A DNA stretch of 64,000 nucleotides from JAITVB01 sp031553805 (GCA_031553805.1 JAVBLC010000001.1:195361-259360), one strand, 5' to 3'; numbered from the stretch's first letter, positions 44,410-53,080 are shown. Notes: generated by a model not told the origin, from the letters alone. Translations and numbers: made by a program.

Positions 44410-45006
44410 TTATTTCAGGTTGATGTGTTCAAATGCCTCGATGTCGGCGTGGATGCTCACCAGAAAATCTACGTCGTCGTACCCGTTTTCGAGGCACGAT
44501 TTTTTGTAGTTGTCGATCTCAAACGACTCCGATTCGCCCGTGGCGAGCAGCGTAATCGTCTGCTTGCCGAGGTCGACTTCGAGTTTCGTCGCCGGATCGG
44601 CCGCGATCGCTGCGAAAATCTTTTCGAGGAACTTTTCGGACACCTGCACCGGCAACAGCCCGTTGTTCAGTGCGTTATTCTTAAAGATGTCCGCAAAGAA
44701 GCTCGACACGACCACTTTGAAACCGCCGTCGTAGATGGCCCAAGCAGCGTGTTCGCGCGAGGAGCCGCTGCCGAAATTTTTGCCTGCCACCAGGATTTGA
44801 CCGCTGTAGCGCGGGTCGTTCATCGGAAACGACGCCACCGGATTGCCCTGGCCGTCATAGCGCCAGTCGCGGAACAGGTTGTCGCCAAAACCTTCGCGGG
44901 CCACCGCTTTCAGGAAGCGGGCCGGGATGATCTGGTCGGTGTCGACGTTTTCCACCTGCAGGGGCACGGCACTAGAAACTAATCTTTCAAATTTAGGAAT
45001 TGCCAT
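44410..45006 (-). CDS. leuD: 3-Isopropylmalate dehydratase small subunit
   Basis: Small (swivel) subunit of the leucine-pathway isomerase. 198 residues with the GKNFGSGSSREHAAWAIYDGGF signature (about 75-97) and VENVDTDQIIPARFLK near the N-terminus, both typical of LeuD. It needs LeuC, encoded 29 bp upstream. Downstream leuB is nearly contiguous. Confidence 0.95.
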   Translation of the reverse strand: MAIPKFERLVSSAVPLQVENVDTDQIIPARFLKAVAREGFGDNLFRDWRYDGQGNPVASFPMNDPRYSGQILVAGKNFGSGSSREHAAWAIYDGGFKVVVSSFFADIFKNNALNNGLLPVQVSEKFLEKIFAAIAADPATKLEVDLGKQTITLLATGESESFEIDNYKKSCLENGYDDVDFLVSIHADIEAFEHINLK

Positions 45007-45035
45007 ATTTTTTGCTTTTTCTCGTCGGTTAGAAA

Positions 45036-46412
45036 CTAAAGGTCGAATAATTTCCGGGGATCAGTCACCACCCCAGTCACCGCAGCGGCGGCAGCCACCA
45101 GCGGGCCGGCGAGCAGCGTGCGTGCGCCGGGACCCTGGCGGCCTTCGAAGTTGCGGTTCGAGGTCGACACCGAGTACTTCCCGGCCGGAATCTTGTCAGC
45201 GTTCATCGCCAGGCAAGCCGAACAGCCCGGCTGACGGAACTCGAAGCCCGCGGCGTTCAGTACATCGACCAATCCCTCTTCATAAGCCTGTTTTTCAACC
45301 ATTTTGCTGCCGGGGACCAGCCATGCCGTAATGTTGTCGGCTTTTCTCCGTCCTTTGACCGCGTTGGCAAACTCGCGGAAATCTTCGATGCGGCCATTGG
45401 TGCAACTGCCTACGAATATGTAGTCGATGTGTTTTCCCAACATCGGCTCGCCCTCTTTGAAACCCATATAAGCCAGGGCCTTCGGATCGCTACCGGCGGG
45501 AATCGTGCCAGTGATGCCGATGCCCATGCCCGGATTTGTGCCGTAGGTGATCATCGGTTCGATGTCGGCGGTGTTAAACGTATATTCGGTATCGAACGTA
45601 GCGTCGGCATCCGTGAAAAGGTTTTTCCAGCGGGCGACGGCTTTGTCCCATTCGGCTCCCTGTGCCACACGGGCGCGGCCTTTCAGGTAAGCGAACGTGG
45701 TTTCGTCCGGGGCGATGATGCCGCCGCGGGCGCCGCACTCGATGCTCATATTACAAACGGTCATGCGGCCTTCCATCGAGAGGCTGCGGATCGCTTCGCC
45801 GGCAAATTCGATGAAGTGGCCCGTGCCGCCCGAGGCCGAGATCTTCGAGATGATGTGGAGGACTATGTCTTTGGCACCCACGCCCTTGCCGGGCTTCCCG
45901 TTGACGGTAATGCGCATCCGTTTGGGTTTGGGCTGGAGGATGCACTGCGAGGCGAAGACCATTTCGACTTCCGAGGTACCGATACCGAACGCCACGGCGC
46001 CGAATGCCCCGTGGGTCGAGGTGTGGCTGTCGCCGCAGACGATGGTCATGCCGGGTTGGGTGAGGCCCATTTCGGGACCGATGATATGCACCACGCCGTG
46101 GTTGGGGGTTTCGAGGGCGAAGTATTCGACGCCGAAATCGGCGCAGTTACGGGCCAGGGTATCGACCTGGTCTTTCGATTCGCCGGCCTCGAGCGGCAGG
46201 TGTTGGTCGACGGTGGGGACGTTGTGGTCGGGGGTGGCCGTAATCTGGTCGGGGCGGTAAATTTTCAGCCCGCGGGCGCGCAGATTGGCGAAGGCGACCG
46301 GCGAGGTCACTTCGTGAATATATTGCCGGTCGATGTATAATACGCAGCGGCCGCCGTCGAGTTCGCGGATGACGTGTTCGTCCCACACTTTGTCGAATAA
46401 TGTTTTTCCCAT
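45036..46412 (-). CDS. leuC: 3-Isopropylmalate dehydratase large subunit
   Basis: [4Fe-4S] catalytic subunit, 458 residues. Cluster cysteines: VGSCTNGRIEDF (about residue 340) and RQPGCSACLAMN (two Cys, about 400-404). CGDSHTSTHGAFGAVAFGIG and SIECGARGGIIAPDETTFAY are also family signatures. It lies 534 bp after the leuA stop, separated by repeat R4, so leuCDB may depend on its own promoter or on read-through. Confidence 0.95.
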   Translation of the reverse strand: MGKTLFDKVWDEHVIRELDGGRCVLYIDRQYIHEVTSPVAFANLRARGLKIYRPDQITATPDHNVPTVDQHLPLEAGESKDQVDTLARNCADFGVEYFALETPNHGVVHIIGPEMGLTQPGMTIVCGDSHTSTHGAFGAVAFGIGTSEVEMVFASQCILQPKPKRMRITVNGKPGKGVGAKDIVLHIISKISASGGTGHFIEFAGEAIRSLSMEGRMTVCNMSIECGARGGIIAPDETTFAYLKGRARVAQGAEWDKAVARWKNLFTDADATFDTEYTFNTADIEPMITYGTNPGMGIGITGTIPAGSDPKALAYMGFKEGEPMLGKHIDYIFVGSCTNGRIEDFREFANAVKGRRKADNITAWLVPGSKMVEKQAYEEGLVDVLNAAGFEFRQPGCSACLAMNADKIPAGKYSVSTSNRNFEGRQGPGARTLLAGPLVAAAAAVTGVVTDPRKLFDL

Positions 46413-46946
46413 CTTTTTATTATGTCTAATCGTTCAAATCAAACTCCCCCAGGAAAGCGCAGCTTTCCAGAAAAATTTTTGCGGCGCTTTTTATAAAAAG
46501 CGCCAGTACCCTCGGCGGAGCCGTTCCCTCCCGCGCGGTGGGCGGCTTACCCGGAGATTTTTATGCCCGATCCGGTTGGGCAGAGGTAACCCTCCAATGC
46601 ATAAAAATCTCTTGTGCGGTGGCCCTTACGCCCACGCGCGGGGCTGCAAGCCCTGCGCAGCGTATCCCCGCACCGGGAGATTCTCCGCTATTCCTAAAGA
46701 ACTTGTTCTTCGGGTATTTCTATAATCCCACTTTTGTCTTGATACAAAAGTGGGCAAAAAATCAAGCGCTCAAGGAAATGGCTAAAAAATGTTCCGAAAA
46801 GCTACTCCGTCCACAACTCGCCCTGTGGGCTCGAACAGTGGACTACGCTGCGCTTTTCGCAACATTTTTTTCACGCCATTTCCTTGGAGGCGCATTGCGG
46901 GGCCCCGCCCCGCGCCTATCGGCGCTTTGTGAATGCAGAGAACTTT
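46413..46946. repeat. Intergenic repeat copy R4, the longest copy
   Basis: A 534-bp gene-free spacer between leuA and leuC. Modules: aggaaagcgcagctttcc hairpin, core palindrome 46483-46504, the 13-bp-arm hairpin 46554-46611, a ccgcaccgggagattctcc block, an 11-bp hairpin CCCACTTTTGT/ACAAAAGTGGG (about 46730-46757), and a 135-bp block 46809-46943 that is almost identical to 49688-49822. Confidence 0.75.
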
Positions 46947-48461
46947 TTATCTTTCTTCGAGATTCATCAGCTTGTTGAGCCCGTCGACGAATGCTTCGAC
47001 TGCCGCCCGAACCACATCGGTATGAGCGGCGAAGCCGTGCACCAGGTGGTTCGACTCGAGGTGCTGGATCTGAATATGCACACGGCCTACATCATTGCTC
47101 CCTTTGGTCATCGCCTGGATCAGGAACTCGCGGATCATCACCTGTTTGCCGACCACCGACTTGATCGCCGTCACTGCCGCATCGACCGGCCCGTTGCCCG
47201 TGGCCGACGCCGTAAACTCGGTGCCGTTGATGTCCAAGGTCACCGCCGCCGTCGGCAACAGCGTACCCGCCAACACCTGCAAACGTTTGATCCGGATCTT
47301 GCCCCGGCCCGTACCCGTCGTGTCGCCCGCCAACATCAGCAGGTCTTCGTCGCGGATGTCTTTTTTCTTATCGGCCAGTTTCAAGAACTCCTCGTAAATC
47401 TTGTCGAGGTCGCCGCCTTCGAGCATAAAGCCCAGCAATTCAAGGCGGTGCTTCAAGGCTGCCCGACCGCTGCGTGCCGTAAGCACGATCGACGATTCGT
47501 CGAGCCCAATGTCTTTCGGGTCGATGATCTCGTAATTTTCGCGGTGTTTCAGCACCCCGTCCTGGTGGATGCCCGACGAGTGGGCAAACGCGTTGCGTCC
47601 CACGATCGCCTTGTTGGGTTGCACCGGCATATTCATCAGGTTCGACACCATGCGGCTTACCTCGGTGATCTTCTGCGTATTGATATTCGTGTCGATCGCC
47701 AGGTCCTTGTGGCAGCGCAGGATCATCGCCACCTCTTCGAGGGAGGTGTTCCCGGCACGTTCGCCGATGCCGTTGATCGTCACCTCGACCTGCCGCGCGC
47801 CGTTGATCACACCGGCCATCGTGTTGGCCGTGGCCATCCCGAGGTCGTTGTGGCAGTGGGTCGAAATAATCGCGTTCTCGATCCCCCGCACATTGTCGCA
47901 CAGGTATTTTATTTTTGCACCATAATCCGCTGGCAAACAATACCCTGTAGTATCCGGAATATTGACCGTCTTGGCCCCGGCCTTGATCACGGCCTCGATC
48001 ACACGGGCCAGGTATTCGTTGTCGGCACGGCCCGCGTCTTCGGCGTAAAACTCAACGTCCTCGACAAATTTCAGGGCATATTTCACCGCCGCCACCGCCC
48101 GTTCGATGATCTCGTCGGGGTTCGATTTGAGCTTGTGGTGGATATGGTAGTAGGACACGCCGATGCCGGTGTGGATCCGTTTTTTCTTGGCATAAAGGAG
48201 GGCGTCGGCAGCCACTTCGATGTCTTTTTCGACGGCACGGGTCAGCGCACAGATCGTCGGCCAGGTCACCGCCTTAGAAATTTCGCGCACCGAATTAAAG
48301 TCGCCCGGGCTCGAAATCGGGAAACCCGCTTCGATCACGTCTACCCCCAGGGCTTCCAACGCACGGGCTACCTCAATTTTTTCAATCGTATTCAGCTGGC
48401 AACCAGGGACCTGTTCCCCATCGCGCAGTGTGGTGTCAAAAACAAACAACCGGTCTGACAT
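46947..48461 (-). CDS. leuA: 2-Isopropylmalate synthase
   Basis: First committed step of leucine synthesis (acetyl-CoA plus 2-oxoisovalerate). 504 residues; HMGL-like barrel with FDTTLRDGEQVPGCQL (metal and substrate), ISTHCHNDLGMATANTMAG (HxHND metal ligands), GIGERAGNTSLEE, the subdomain with ALKHRLELLG, and the C-terminal regulatory domain (about 370-500) for leucine feedback. Own promoter on the minus strand; the R4 repeat follows its stop. Confidence 0.95.
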   Translation of the reverse strand: MSDRLFVFDTTLRDGEQVPGCQLNTIEKIEVARALEALGVDVIEAGFPISSPGDFNSVREISKAVTWPTICALTRAVEKDIEVAADALLYAKKKRIHTGIGVSYYHIHHKLKSNPDEIIERAVAAVKYALKFVEDVEFYAEDAGRADNEYLARVIEAVIKAGAKTVNIPDTTGYCLPADYGAKIKYLCDNVRGIENAIISTHCHNDLGMATANTMAGVINGARQVEVTINGIGERAGNTSLEEVAMILRCHKDLAIDTNINTQKITEVSRMVSNLMNMPVQPNKAIVGRNAFAHSSGIHQDGVLKHRENYEIIDPKDIGLDESSIVLTARSGRAALKHRLELLGFMLEGGDLDKIYEEFLKLADKKKDIRDEDLLMLAGDTTGTGRGKIRIKRLQVLAGTLLPTAAVTLDINGTEFTASATGNGPVDAAVTAIKSVVGKQVMIREFLIQAMTKGSNDVGRVHIQIQHLESNHLVHGFAAHTDVVRAAVEAFVDGLNKLMNLEER

Positions 48462-48486
48462 AACTCTTCTTTATATAAAATTAGAC

Positions 48487-48494
48487 AAAAGTAT
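48487..48494 (-). promoter_or_regulatory. -7 element of leuA
   Basis: Minus-strand TACTTTTG, 26 bp before the leuA ATG; a run of T at about 20-22 nt upstream is the only candidate -33. Confidence 0.5.
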
Positions 48495-48532
48495 AAAATT
48501 TTCACAATGAAGTAAAAATTTCGCACTTCCGG

Positions 48533-48556
48533 TAATCCAATTTTCGATGGATTACG
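48533..48556. promoter_or_regulatory. Inverted repeat upstream of the leuA promoter
   Basis: Perfect 8-bp arms GTAATCCA and TGGATTAC separated by 8 bp, 39-62 bp upstream of the leuA -7. No T run on either side, so an operator is more likely than a terminator; it may also end rlmB-proximal transcripts. Confidence 0.35.
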
Positions 48557-48640
48557 ACGCCCAACTTATCTGATTTTTATTTTAAAACGCTGGTTTCCTG
48601 AACTATATTTTCCGCAAAATCGGCCGCAAAATCGAAAAAA

Positions 48641-49411
48641 CTATTTTTTGGCGGCGGTGCGGGTGGCCTTCTTTTTCGGGGCCAGGCGCTGGCGCACGAC
48701 TTCGAATAGCATCACCGCGGCGGCGGCCGACACGTTTAGCGATTCGATCGTGCCCCGTAGCGGGATCGCCAGCGTGGCGTCGCACATTTTTAGGACTTCT
48801 TTCGAGATGCCGGTTTCTTCGCTGCCCATCACCAGCACGGTGGGTTTTACCAGATCGGTATCGTAAAGGAGCGTGTCGCTCTTTTCGCTGGCGGCGACAA
48901 CTTGCATCCCTTGTTCCTGAAGGTAGCGGAGCGTGTTGCGGACGCTGCCCACCCGGCACACGGGGATGCGGTTCAGGGCGCCGGCCGAGGTTTTGATGGC
49001 GTCGGCATTGACAGGGGCGCTGTTTTTGAGGGGCATGATCAGGGCGTGGGCACCGGCACACTCGGCGCTACGGGCGATACCGCCGAAATTGCGGACGTCG
49101 GTCACGCCGTCGAAAACGACGATCAGCGGTGTTTCGCCGCGTTCCTGTACTTCGGCTACGACTTCGGCGATGTCGGCGTATTCGACGGCCGAAGCCTGGG
49201 CGACGACCCCCTGATGGTTACCACCCCGAACCAAGCGGTTTAGTTTTTCGATGGGGACGTCCTGCACCTGGATCTTGCGGGTGCGGCACAATTCGCGAAG
49301 GTGCTGGACGCCGATGCCGTCGGCGCCTTTTTTGACCATTACTTTGTCGATCTGGCGACCGGCTTCGATGGCTTCGATGACGGGGCGCACCCCAAAGATG
49401 ATGTTTTCCAT
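48641..49411 (-). CDS. rlmB: 23S rRNA 2'-O-ribose methyltransferase RlmB (TrmH/SpoU family)
   Basis: SPOUT methyltransferase that modifies G2251 of 23S rRNA in the E. coli numbering. 256 residues: N-terminal substrate-binding domain (IIFGVRPVIEAIEAGRQIDKVM) and SPOUT core with DGVTDVRNFGGIARSAECAGAHA, ASAGALNRIPVCRV, LVMGSEETGISKEVLKMCD and IPLRGTIESLNVSAAAAVMLFE (trefoil knot). A lysine-rich tail (PKKKATRTAAKK) may bind RNA. The start at 49411 (MENIIFGV) is preferred to 49420. rlmB versus a paralog such as trmH is chosen from the N-terminal domain. Confidence 0.88.
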   Translation of the reverse strand: MENIIFGVRPVIEAIEAGRQIDKVMVKKGADGIGVQHLRELCRTRKIQVQDVPIEKLNRLVRGGNHQGVVAQASAVEYADIAEVVAEVQERGETPLIVVFDGVTDVRNFGGIARSAECAGAHALIMPLKNSAPVNADAIKTSAGALNRIPVCRVGSVRNTLRYLQEQGMQVVAASEKSDTLLYDTDLVKPTVLVMGSEETGISKEVLKMCDATLAIPLRGTIESLNVSAAAAVMLFEVVRQRLAPKKKATRTAAKK

Positions 49412-49899
49412 AATACGCATTTACCGTTTAGAGTAAAGTCCAAGTTAAAATTTTTTAACTGCGTTGAGCTCGTCTGCCTTCGGCAACCTTGGTTGCGCCG
49501 CTTTTTATAAAAAGCGGCAGTTCCCTCGCGGAGCTGTTCCCTCCTGCGCGGTGGGCGGCTTACCCGGAGATTTTTATGCCGGATACGGCCCGGCAGAAGT
49601 AACCTTCCCATGCATAAAAATCTCTTGTGCGGTGATCCCTGCACCCACGCGCGGGGCTGCAAGCCCTGCACAGTGCGGGTACGCACCGTCCACGACTCGC
49701 CCTGCGGGCTCAAACAGTGGACTACGCTGCGCTTTTCGCAACATTTTTTTCACGCCATTTCCTTGGAGGCGCATTGCGGGGCACCGCCCTGAGCTTATCG
49801 GCGCTTTGTGAATGCAGAGAACATTTTCTCCTTGTTCTTGACAAAAAAAGGACGCTTTTTCAAAAAAAGCGTCCTCCTTCGATCCAAGTATCTTCTTGC
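49412..49899. repeat. Intergenic repeat copy R5
   Basis: 488-bp gene-free spacer between rlmB and rplS (same strand, downstream of rplS). Modules: left flank with aaaattttttaactgcgttgagc shared with R2; core palindrome 49497-49518 (GCCGC-TTTTTATAAAAA-GCGGC); hairpin arms 49567-49579 and 49612-49624; a ccacgcgcggggctgcaagccctgc block as in R4; the 135-bp block 49688-49822; and a final aaaaaaaggacgctttttcaaaaaaagcgtcc hairpin (about 49842-49873) that likely terminates rplS. Confidence 0.75.
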
Positions 49900-50265
49900 C
49901 TATTGAGCCGAAGAAAGTTTCTTCTCCTTGATGCGCGCTTTCTTACCCGTCAGCTTACGTAGGTAGTAAATTCGTGCGCGACGAACCACACCGACCTTGT
50001 TCAGTTCGATGCTGTCGATGTGCGGCGAATAGAGCGGGAAAATACGTTCCACGCCCACGCCGTTCGAAATCTTGCGGATGGTGAACATTTTGGTCACACC
50101 CGTGCCTTTCATCTGGATCACGGTGCCGCGGAAACTCTGCAGGCGCTCTTTGCTTCCCTCGATGATTTTGTACGTTACGGTGATGGTATCGCCGCTCTTG
50201 AACTTGGGCAGGTCTTTCTTTTCCCAAAAGAGGTCTTCGGCGACCCGGATCAATTTTTCGTCCAT
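49900..50265 (-). CDS. rplS: 50S ribosomal protein L19
   Basis: Ribosomal large-subunit protein, 121 residues. Recognised by FKSGDTITVTYKIIEGSKER, LQSFRGTVIQMKGTG, TKMFTIRKISNGVGVERIFP, IELNKVGVVRRARIYYLRKL and a lysine-rich tail. ATG at 50265 (MDEKLIRVAEDLF) is chosen; the upstream in-frame part to 50451 crosses the promoter. It stands alone, not in the usual rpsP-rimM-trmD group. Confidence 0.97.
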   Translation of the reverse strand: MDEKLIRVAEDLFWEKKDLPKFKSGDTITVTYKIIEGSKERLQSFRGTVIQMKGTGVTKMFTIRKISNGVGVERIFPLYSPHIDSIELNKVGVVRRARIYYLRKLTGKKARIKEKKLSSAQ

Positions 50266-50346
50266 TGTTTTACTAATGAAAAGTTTAAGCGGGGAATATA
50301 CGCGGACTCCTATGTTCTCGCCAGAGATTCCTCCACATTCGGACGA

Positions 50347-50375
50347 CAAAGATAAGGACTTTTTGTGAAAAACAA
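50347..50375 (-). promoter_or_regulatory. rplS promoter
   Basis: Minus strand: TTG (50375-50373), 18-nt spacer, TATCTTTG (50354-50347), about 80 bp before the ATG. Confidence 0.6.
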
Positions 50376-50395
50376 ATTTCCCCCGATTTTTTTTA

Positions 50396-50515
50396 TACTT
50401 TTGTTCGAACAAAGTCAATGCTCCCGAGTGCCGGGAGGTGCGTTCCCGCACGGGGAATTTTTAAAGCAAAGTCAAAATCTCCGTGTGCCGGGAGGCACTT
50501 TGTGTTCGGAAACCT
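50396..50515 (+). repeat. -7 element followed by two units related to the 43-bp leader repeat
   Basis: TACTTTTG at 50396-50403 is a good -7 for the argE-like gene. Directly after it come gttcgaacaaagtcaatgc and taaagcaaagtcaaaatc, each leading into a gtgccgggagg(c/t) hairpin, as in the third unit at 42.1 kb. The leader of the argE-argH message would consist mostly of these repeats. Confidence 0.5.
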
Positions 50516-50526
50516 AGCGATTATCG

Positions 50527-51588
50527 ATGTCCGGAAAAATTTTATACCATGACGCCGTCGCGCTGCTGCGCCGGATGATCGCCACCCCGTCGGTGAGTGG
50601 CGAGGAGGCCGACGTGTGTGCGCTGATCGCCGGTTTTTTTGAAAACTGCGGCATTGACGTCACGCTGACAGCCAGTAACATTGTGGCCCGCAATCGCCAT
50701 TTCTCAGCGGAAAAACCGACCATTCTGCTCAATTCGCACCTCGACACCGTGAAGCCCAATCCGGGTTATACCCGCGATCCGTTCGCGGCCGACGTCGAGG
50801 GCGACACGCTCTACGGGCTGGGCAGCAACGACGCCGGGGCAAGCGTGGTGTCGCTGATCGCCGCTTTCCGCCGTTTTTACGACCGCACCGACCTGAAGTA
50901 CAACCTGATCCTTGCCATCACCGCCCAGGAGGAAATCTCGGGCGACGGTGGCCTGGCCCTCGTGCTGCCCGACCTCGGCCCGCTCGATTTTGCCATCGTG
51001 GGCGAACCGACGGGGATGGACCTGGCGATCGCCGAACGGGGGCTGATCGTGCTCGATTGCGTCGCCCGCGGCGTTTCGGGCCATGCGGCGCGGGGCGAAG
51101 GGGTTAATGCGATATACGAAGCTATACCCGACATCAACTGGTTTTCGAGTTACAGGTTTCCGCGAAAATCGCCCTTGTTGGGCGAGGTCGGGATGAACGT
51201 GACGATGATCTCGGCCGGAACGCAGCACAACGTGGTGCCTGCCGAGTGCCGTTTTACGGTCGATATCCGGGTGACCGAACAATACAAAAATTCGGAAATC
51301 GTCGACATTGTCCGCGAACACGTGGCGTGTGAAGTCACCCCACGCTCATTAAAACACAAATCGTCGTCGATCGACCCGGCACACCCGGTCGTGCAGGCAG
51401 GCGTGGCCTTAGGACTAAAAACCTACGCTTCGCCCACGATGTCCGACCAGACGAAGCTCTCCGTCCCGTCGCTCAAGATGGGCCCCGGCCAGTCGAGCCG
51501 GTCGCACAGCGCCGACGAATTCGTCCTGCTTTCGGAAATCGAACGCGGGATCGACACCTATATAACGATATTGACCGCTCTTCTCTAA
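50527..51588 (+). CDS. M20-family metallohydrolase, probable acyl-ornithine deacylase (ArgE-like)
   Basis: Zinc-dependent amidohydrolase, 353 residues. Metal ligands: NSHLDTVKP (His, Asp), GLGSNDAGAS (bridging Asp), AQEEISGDGG (catalytic Glu pair), IVGEPTG (Glu) and the C-terminal HSADEFV (His). The dimerisation insert is at about 170-275 (GVSGHAARGEGVNA). argH follows 10 bp later, so it most likely removes the acyl group from N-acetyl- or N-succinyl-ornithine/citrulline in arginine synthesis; Bacteroidota are known to use succinylated intermediates. The alternative is a dapE-like role. Confidence 0.82.
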   Translation: MSGKILYHDAVALLRRMIATPSVSGEEADVCALIAGFFENCGIDVTLTASNIVARNRHFSAEKPTILLNSHLDTVKPNPGYTRDPFAADVEGDTLYGLGSNDAGASVVSLIAAFRRFYDRTDLKYNLILAITAQEEISGDGGLALVLPDLGPLDFAIVGEPTGMDLAIAERGLIVLDCVARGVSGHAARGEGVNAIYEAIPDINWFSSYRFPRKSPLLGEVGMNVTMISAGTQHNVVPAECRFTVDIRVTEQYKNSEIVDIVREHVACEVTPRSLKHKSSSIDPAHPVVQAGVALGLKTYASPTMSDQTKLSVPSLKMGPGQSSRSHSADEFVLLSEIERGIDTYITILTALL

Positions 51589-51598
51589 ATAGAACCCG

Positions 51599-52933
51599 AT
51601 GAAACTGTGGCAAAAAAATATTGACGTCGACGCCCTGGTGGAAACTTTCACCGTAGGACGCGACCGTGAAATGGATCTGTTGCTGGCCGAAGCCGACGTG
51701 CTCGGTTCGCTGGCCCACACCCGCATGCTGGCCAAGATCGGCCTGCTCACCGCGGCCGAGCTCGATACCGTGCAACGCGAACTGAAAGCGATTTTCCAGG
51801 ACATCCGGGCCGGGAATTTTACGATCGAACCCGGCGTTGAAGACGTCCATTCGCAAGTCGAATTCCTGCTGACGCAACGCATTGGCGAAGCCGGTAAAAA
51901 AATCCACAGCGGCCGTTCGCGCAACGACCAGGTGTTGGTCGACCTGCGGATTTTCCTCAGGAGTGAAATCAGGGACGTCGTGGGTGAAGTAAAAGAGTTG
52001 TTCGACCTGCTGCAAAAACTGGCCGCACAATATCAAGGCGTACTGATGCCCGGCTACACCCACCTGCAGATCGCGATGCCTTCGTCGTTCGGCCTGTGGC
52101 TCGGGGCTTACGCCGAAAGCCTGGTCGACGACACCGAAATGTTACACGCCGCTTACCGCGTCTGCAACAAAAATCCGCTGGGATCGGCCGCGGGCTACGG
52201 CTCGTCGTTCCCGCTCGATAGGACGATGACCACGCAACTGTTGGGCTTTGACGCGCTGAATTACAACGTGATTTACGCCCAGATGGGGCGTGGCAAAACC
52301 GAGCGCATCCTGGCCCAGGCCCTCTCGTCGGTCGCCGCCACGCTGGCCCGCCTGGCGATGGACAACACGCTGTTCCTCAACCAGAATTTCGGGTTTATTT
52401 CTTATCCGGCCGAGCTGACCACCGGATCGAGCATCATGCCCCACAAGAAGAATCCGGACGTGTGGGAGCTGATCCGCGGCAAGTGCAACGGCCTGCAGGC
52501 GCTGCCCAACCAGATCGCGATGATGACCGTCAATCTTCCGGTGGGTTACCACCGCGACTTGCAATTGTTGAAGGAGGTGCTTTTCCCGGCGGTCGCCACC
52601 CTGCGCGACTGCATCCGGATGGCGATGCTGATGCTCCGAAATATTGCCGTCAATCCCGACGTGCTCGACGACCCGAAGTATAACTACCTGTTCAGCGTCG
52701 AGGACGTCAACCGCAAGGTGCTCGAGGGCAAACCGTTCCGCGACGCCTACAAAGAGGTGGGGCTGGCCATCGAATCCGGCGCATGGATCCCGGCCAAAAC
52801 CGTCGCCCACACCCACGAGGGGAGCATCGGAAACCCCTGCATCGCCGAAATCGGCGCACTGATGGACACCATCGTTTCGCAATTCGGCTTCGAACGGGTC
52901 GAGGCGGCCGAACGCGCCCTCACCGCATCCTGA
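51599..52933 (+). CDS. argH: Argininosuccinate lyase
   Basis: Last step of arginine synthesis: argininosuccinate to arginine and fumarate. 444 residues of the fumarase/aspartase fold: KIHSGRSRNDQVLVDLRIFL (about 99-118), GYTHLQIAMPSSFGLWLGAY, and the superfamily signature GSSIMPHKKNPDVWEL (catalytic Ser loop, about 280-295). Cytoplasmic tetramer. Second gene of a two-gene operon with the ArgE-like deacylase. Confidence 0.95.
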   Translation: MKLWQKNIDVDALVETFTVGRDREMDLLLAEADVLGSLAHTRMLAKIGLLTAAELDTVQRELKAIFQDIRAGNFTIEPGVEDVHSQVEFLLTQRIGEAGKKIHSGRSRNDQVLVDLRIFLRSEIRDVVGEVKELFDLLQKLAAQYQGVLMPGYTHLQIAMPSSFGLWLGAYAESLVDDTEMLHAAYRVCNKNPLGSAAGYGSSFPLDRTMTTQLLGFDALNYNVIYAQMGRGKTERILAQALSSVAATLARLAMDNTLFLNQNFGFISYPAELTTGSSIMPHKKNPDVWELIRGKCNGLQALPNQIAMMTVNLPVGYHRDLQLLKEVLFPAVATLRDCIRMAMLMLRNIAVNPDVLDDPKYNYLFSVEDVNRKVLEGKPFRDAYKEVGLAIESGAWIPAKTVAHTHEGSIGNPCIAEIGALMDTIVSQFGFERVEAAERALTAS

Positions 52934-52970
52934 GAAAAAAGAAGTAGTTCTGAAAAATATCCCTAAAAGG

Positions 52971-53080
52971 TTGTTTCATAAAAACTTTTTGCTACCTTTA
53001 AGCCAACGATTTTTCCCAAAACTACTAACACTACACTTGAAAGAGTAACCCAGGTAAGGGCTTCCGGTTGGAAGCCCTTA
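52971..53080 (+). ncRNA. Candidate small RNA with own promoter and terminator
   Basis: A promoter (TTG 52971-52973, 19 nt, TACCTTTA 52993-53000) is followed about 55 nt later by a strong terminator: stem AAGGGCTTCC/GGAAGCCCTT (53056-53079), then ATTTATT. No ORF fits in between, giving a predicted transcript of about 75 nt starting near 53006. A second small terminator-like hairpin (GAACC/GGTTC, then ATTTTT) lies at 53109-53130. The terminator may also simply end argH transcripts. Confidence 0.45.

Noticed and set aside
46441..46725. Small proteins containing FYKKR in the repeats (also at 20.9, 29.9, 43.1 and 49.5 kb)
   Set aside because: The motif is just the translation of the palindromic core; frames and lengths are not conserved.
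46884..48458. 524-codon open frame on the + strand opposite leuA
   Set aside because: Antisense shadow of leuA; no recognisable domain.
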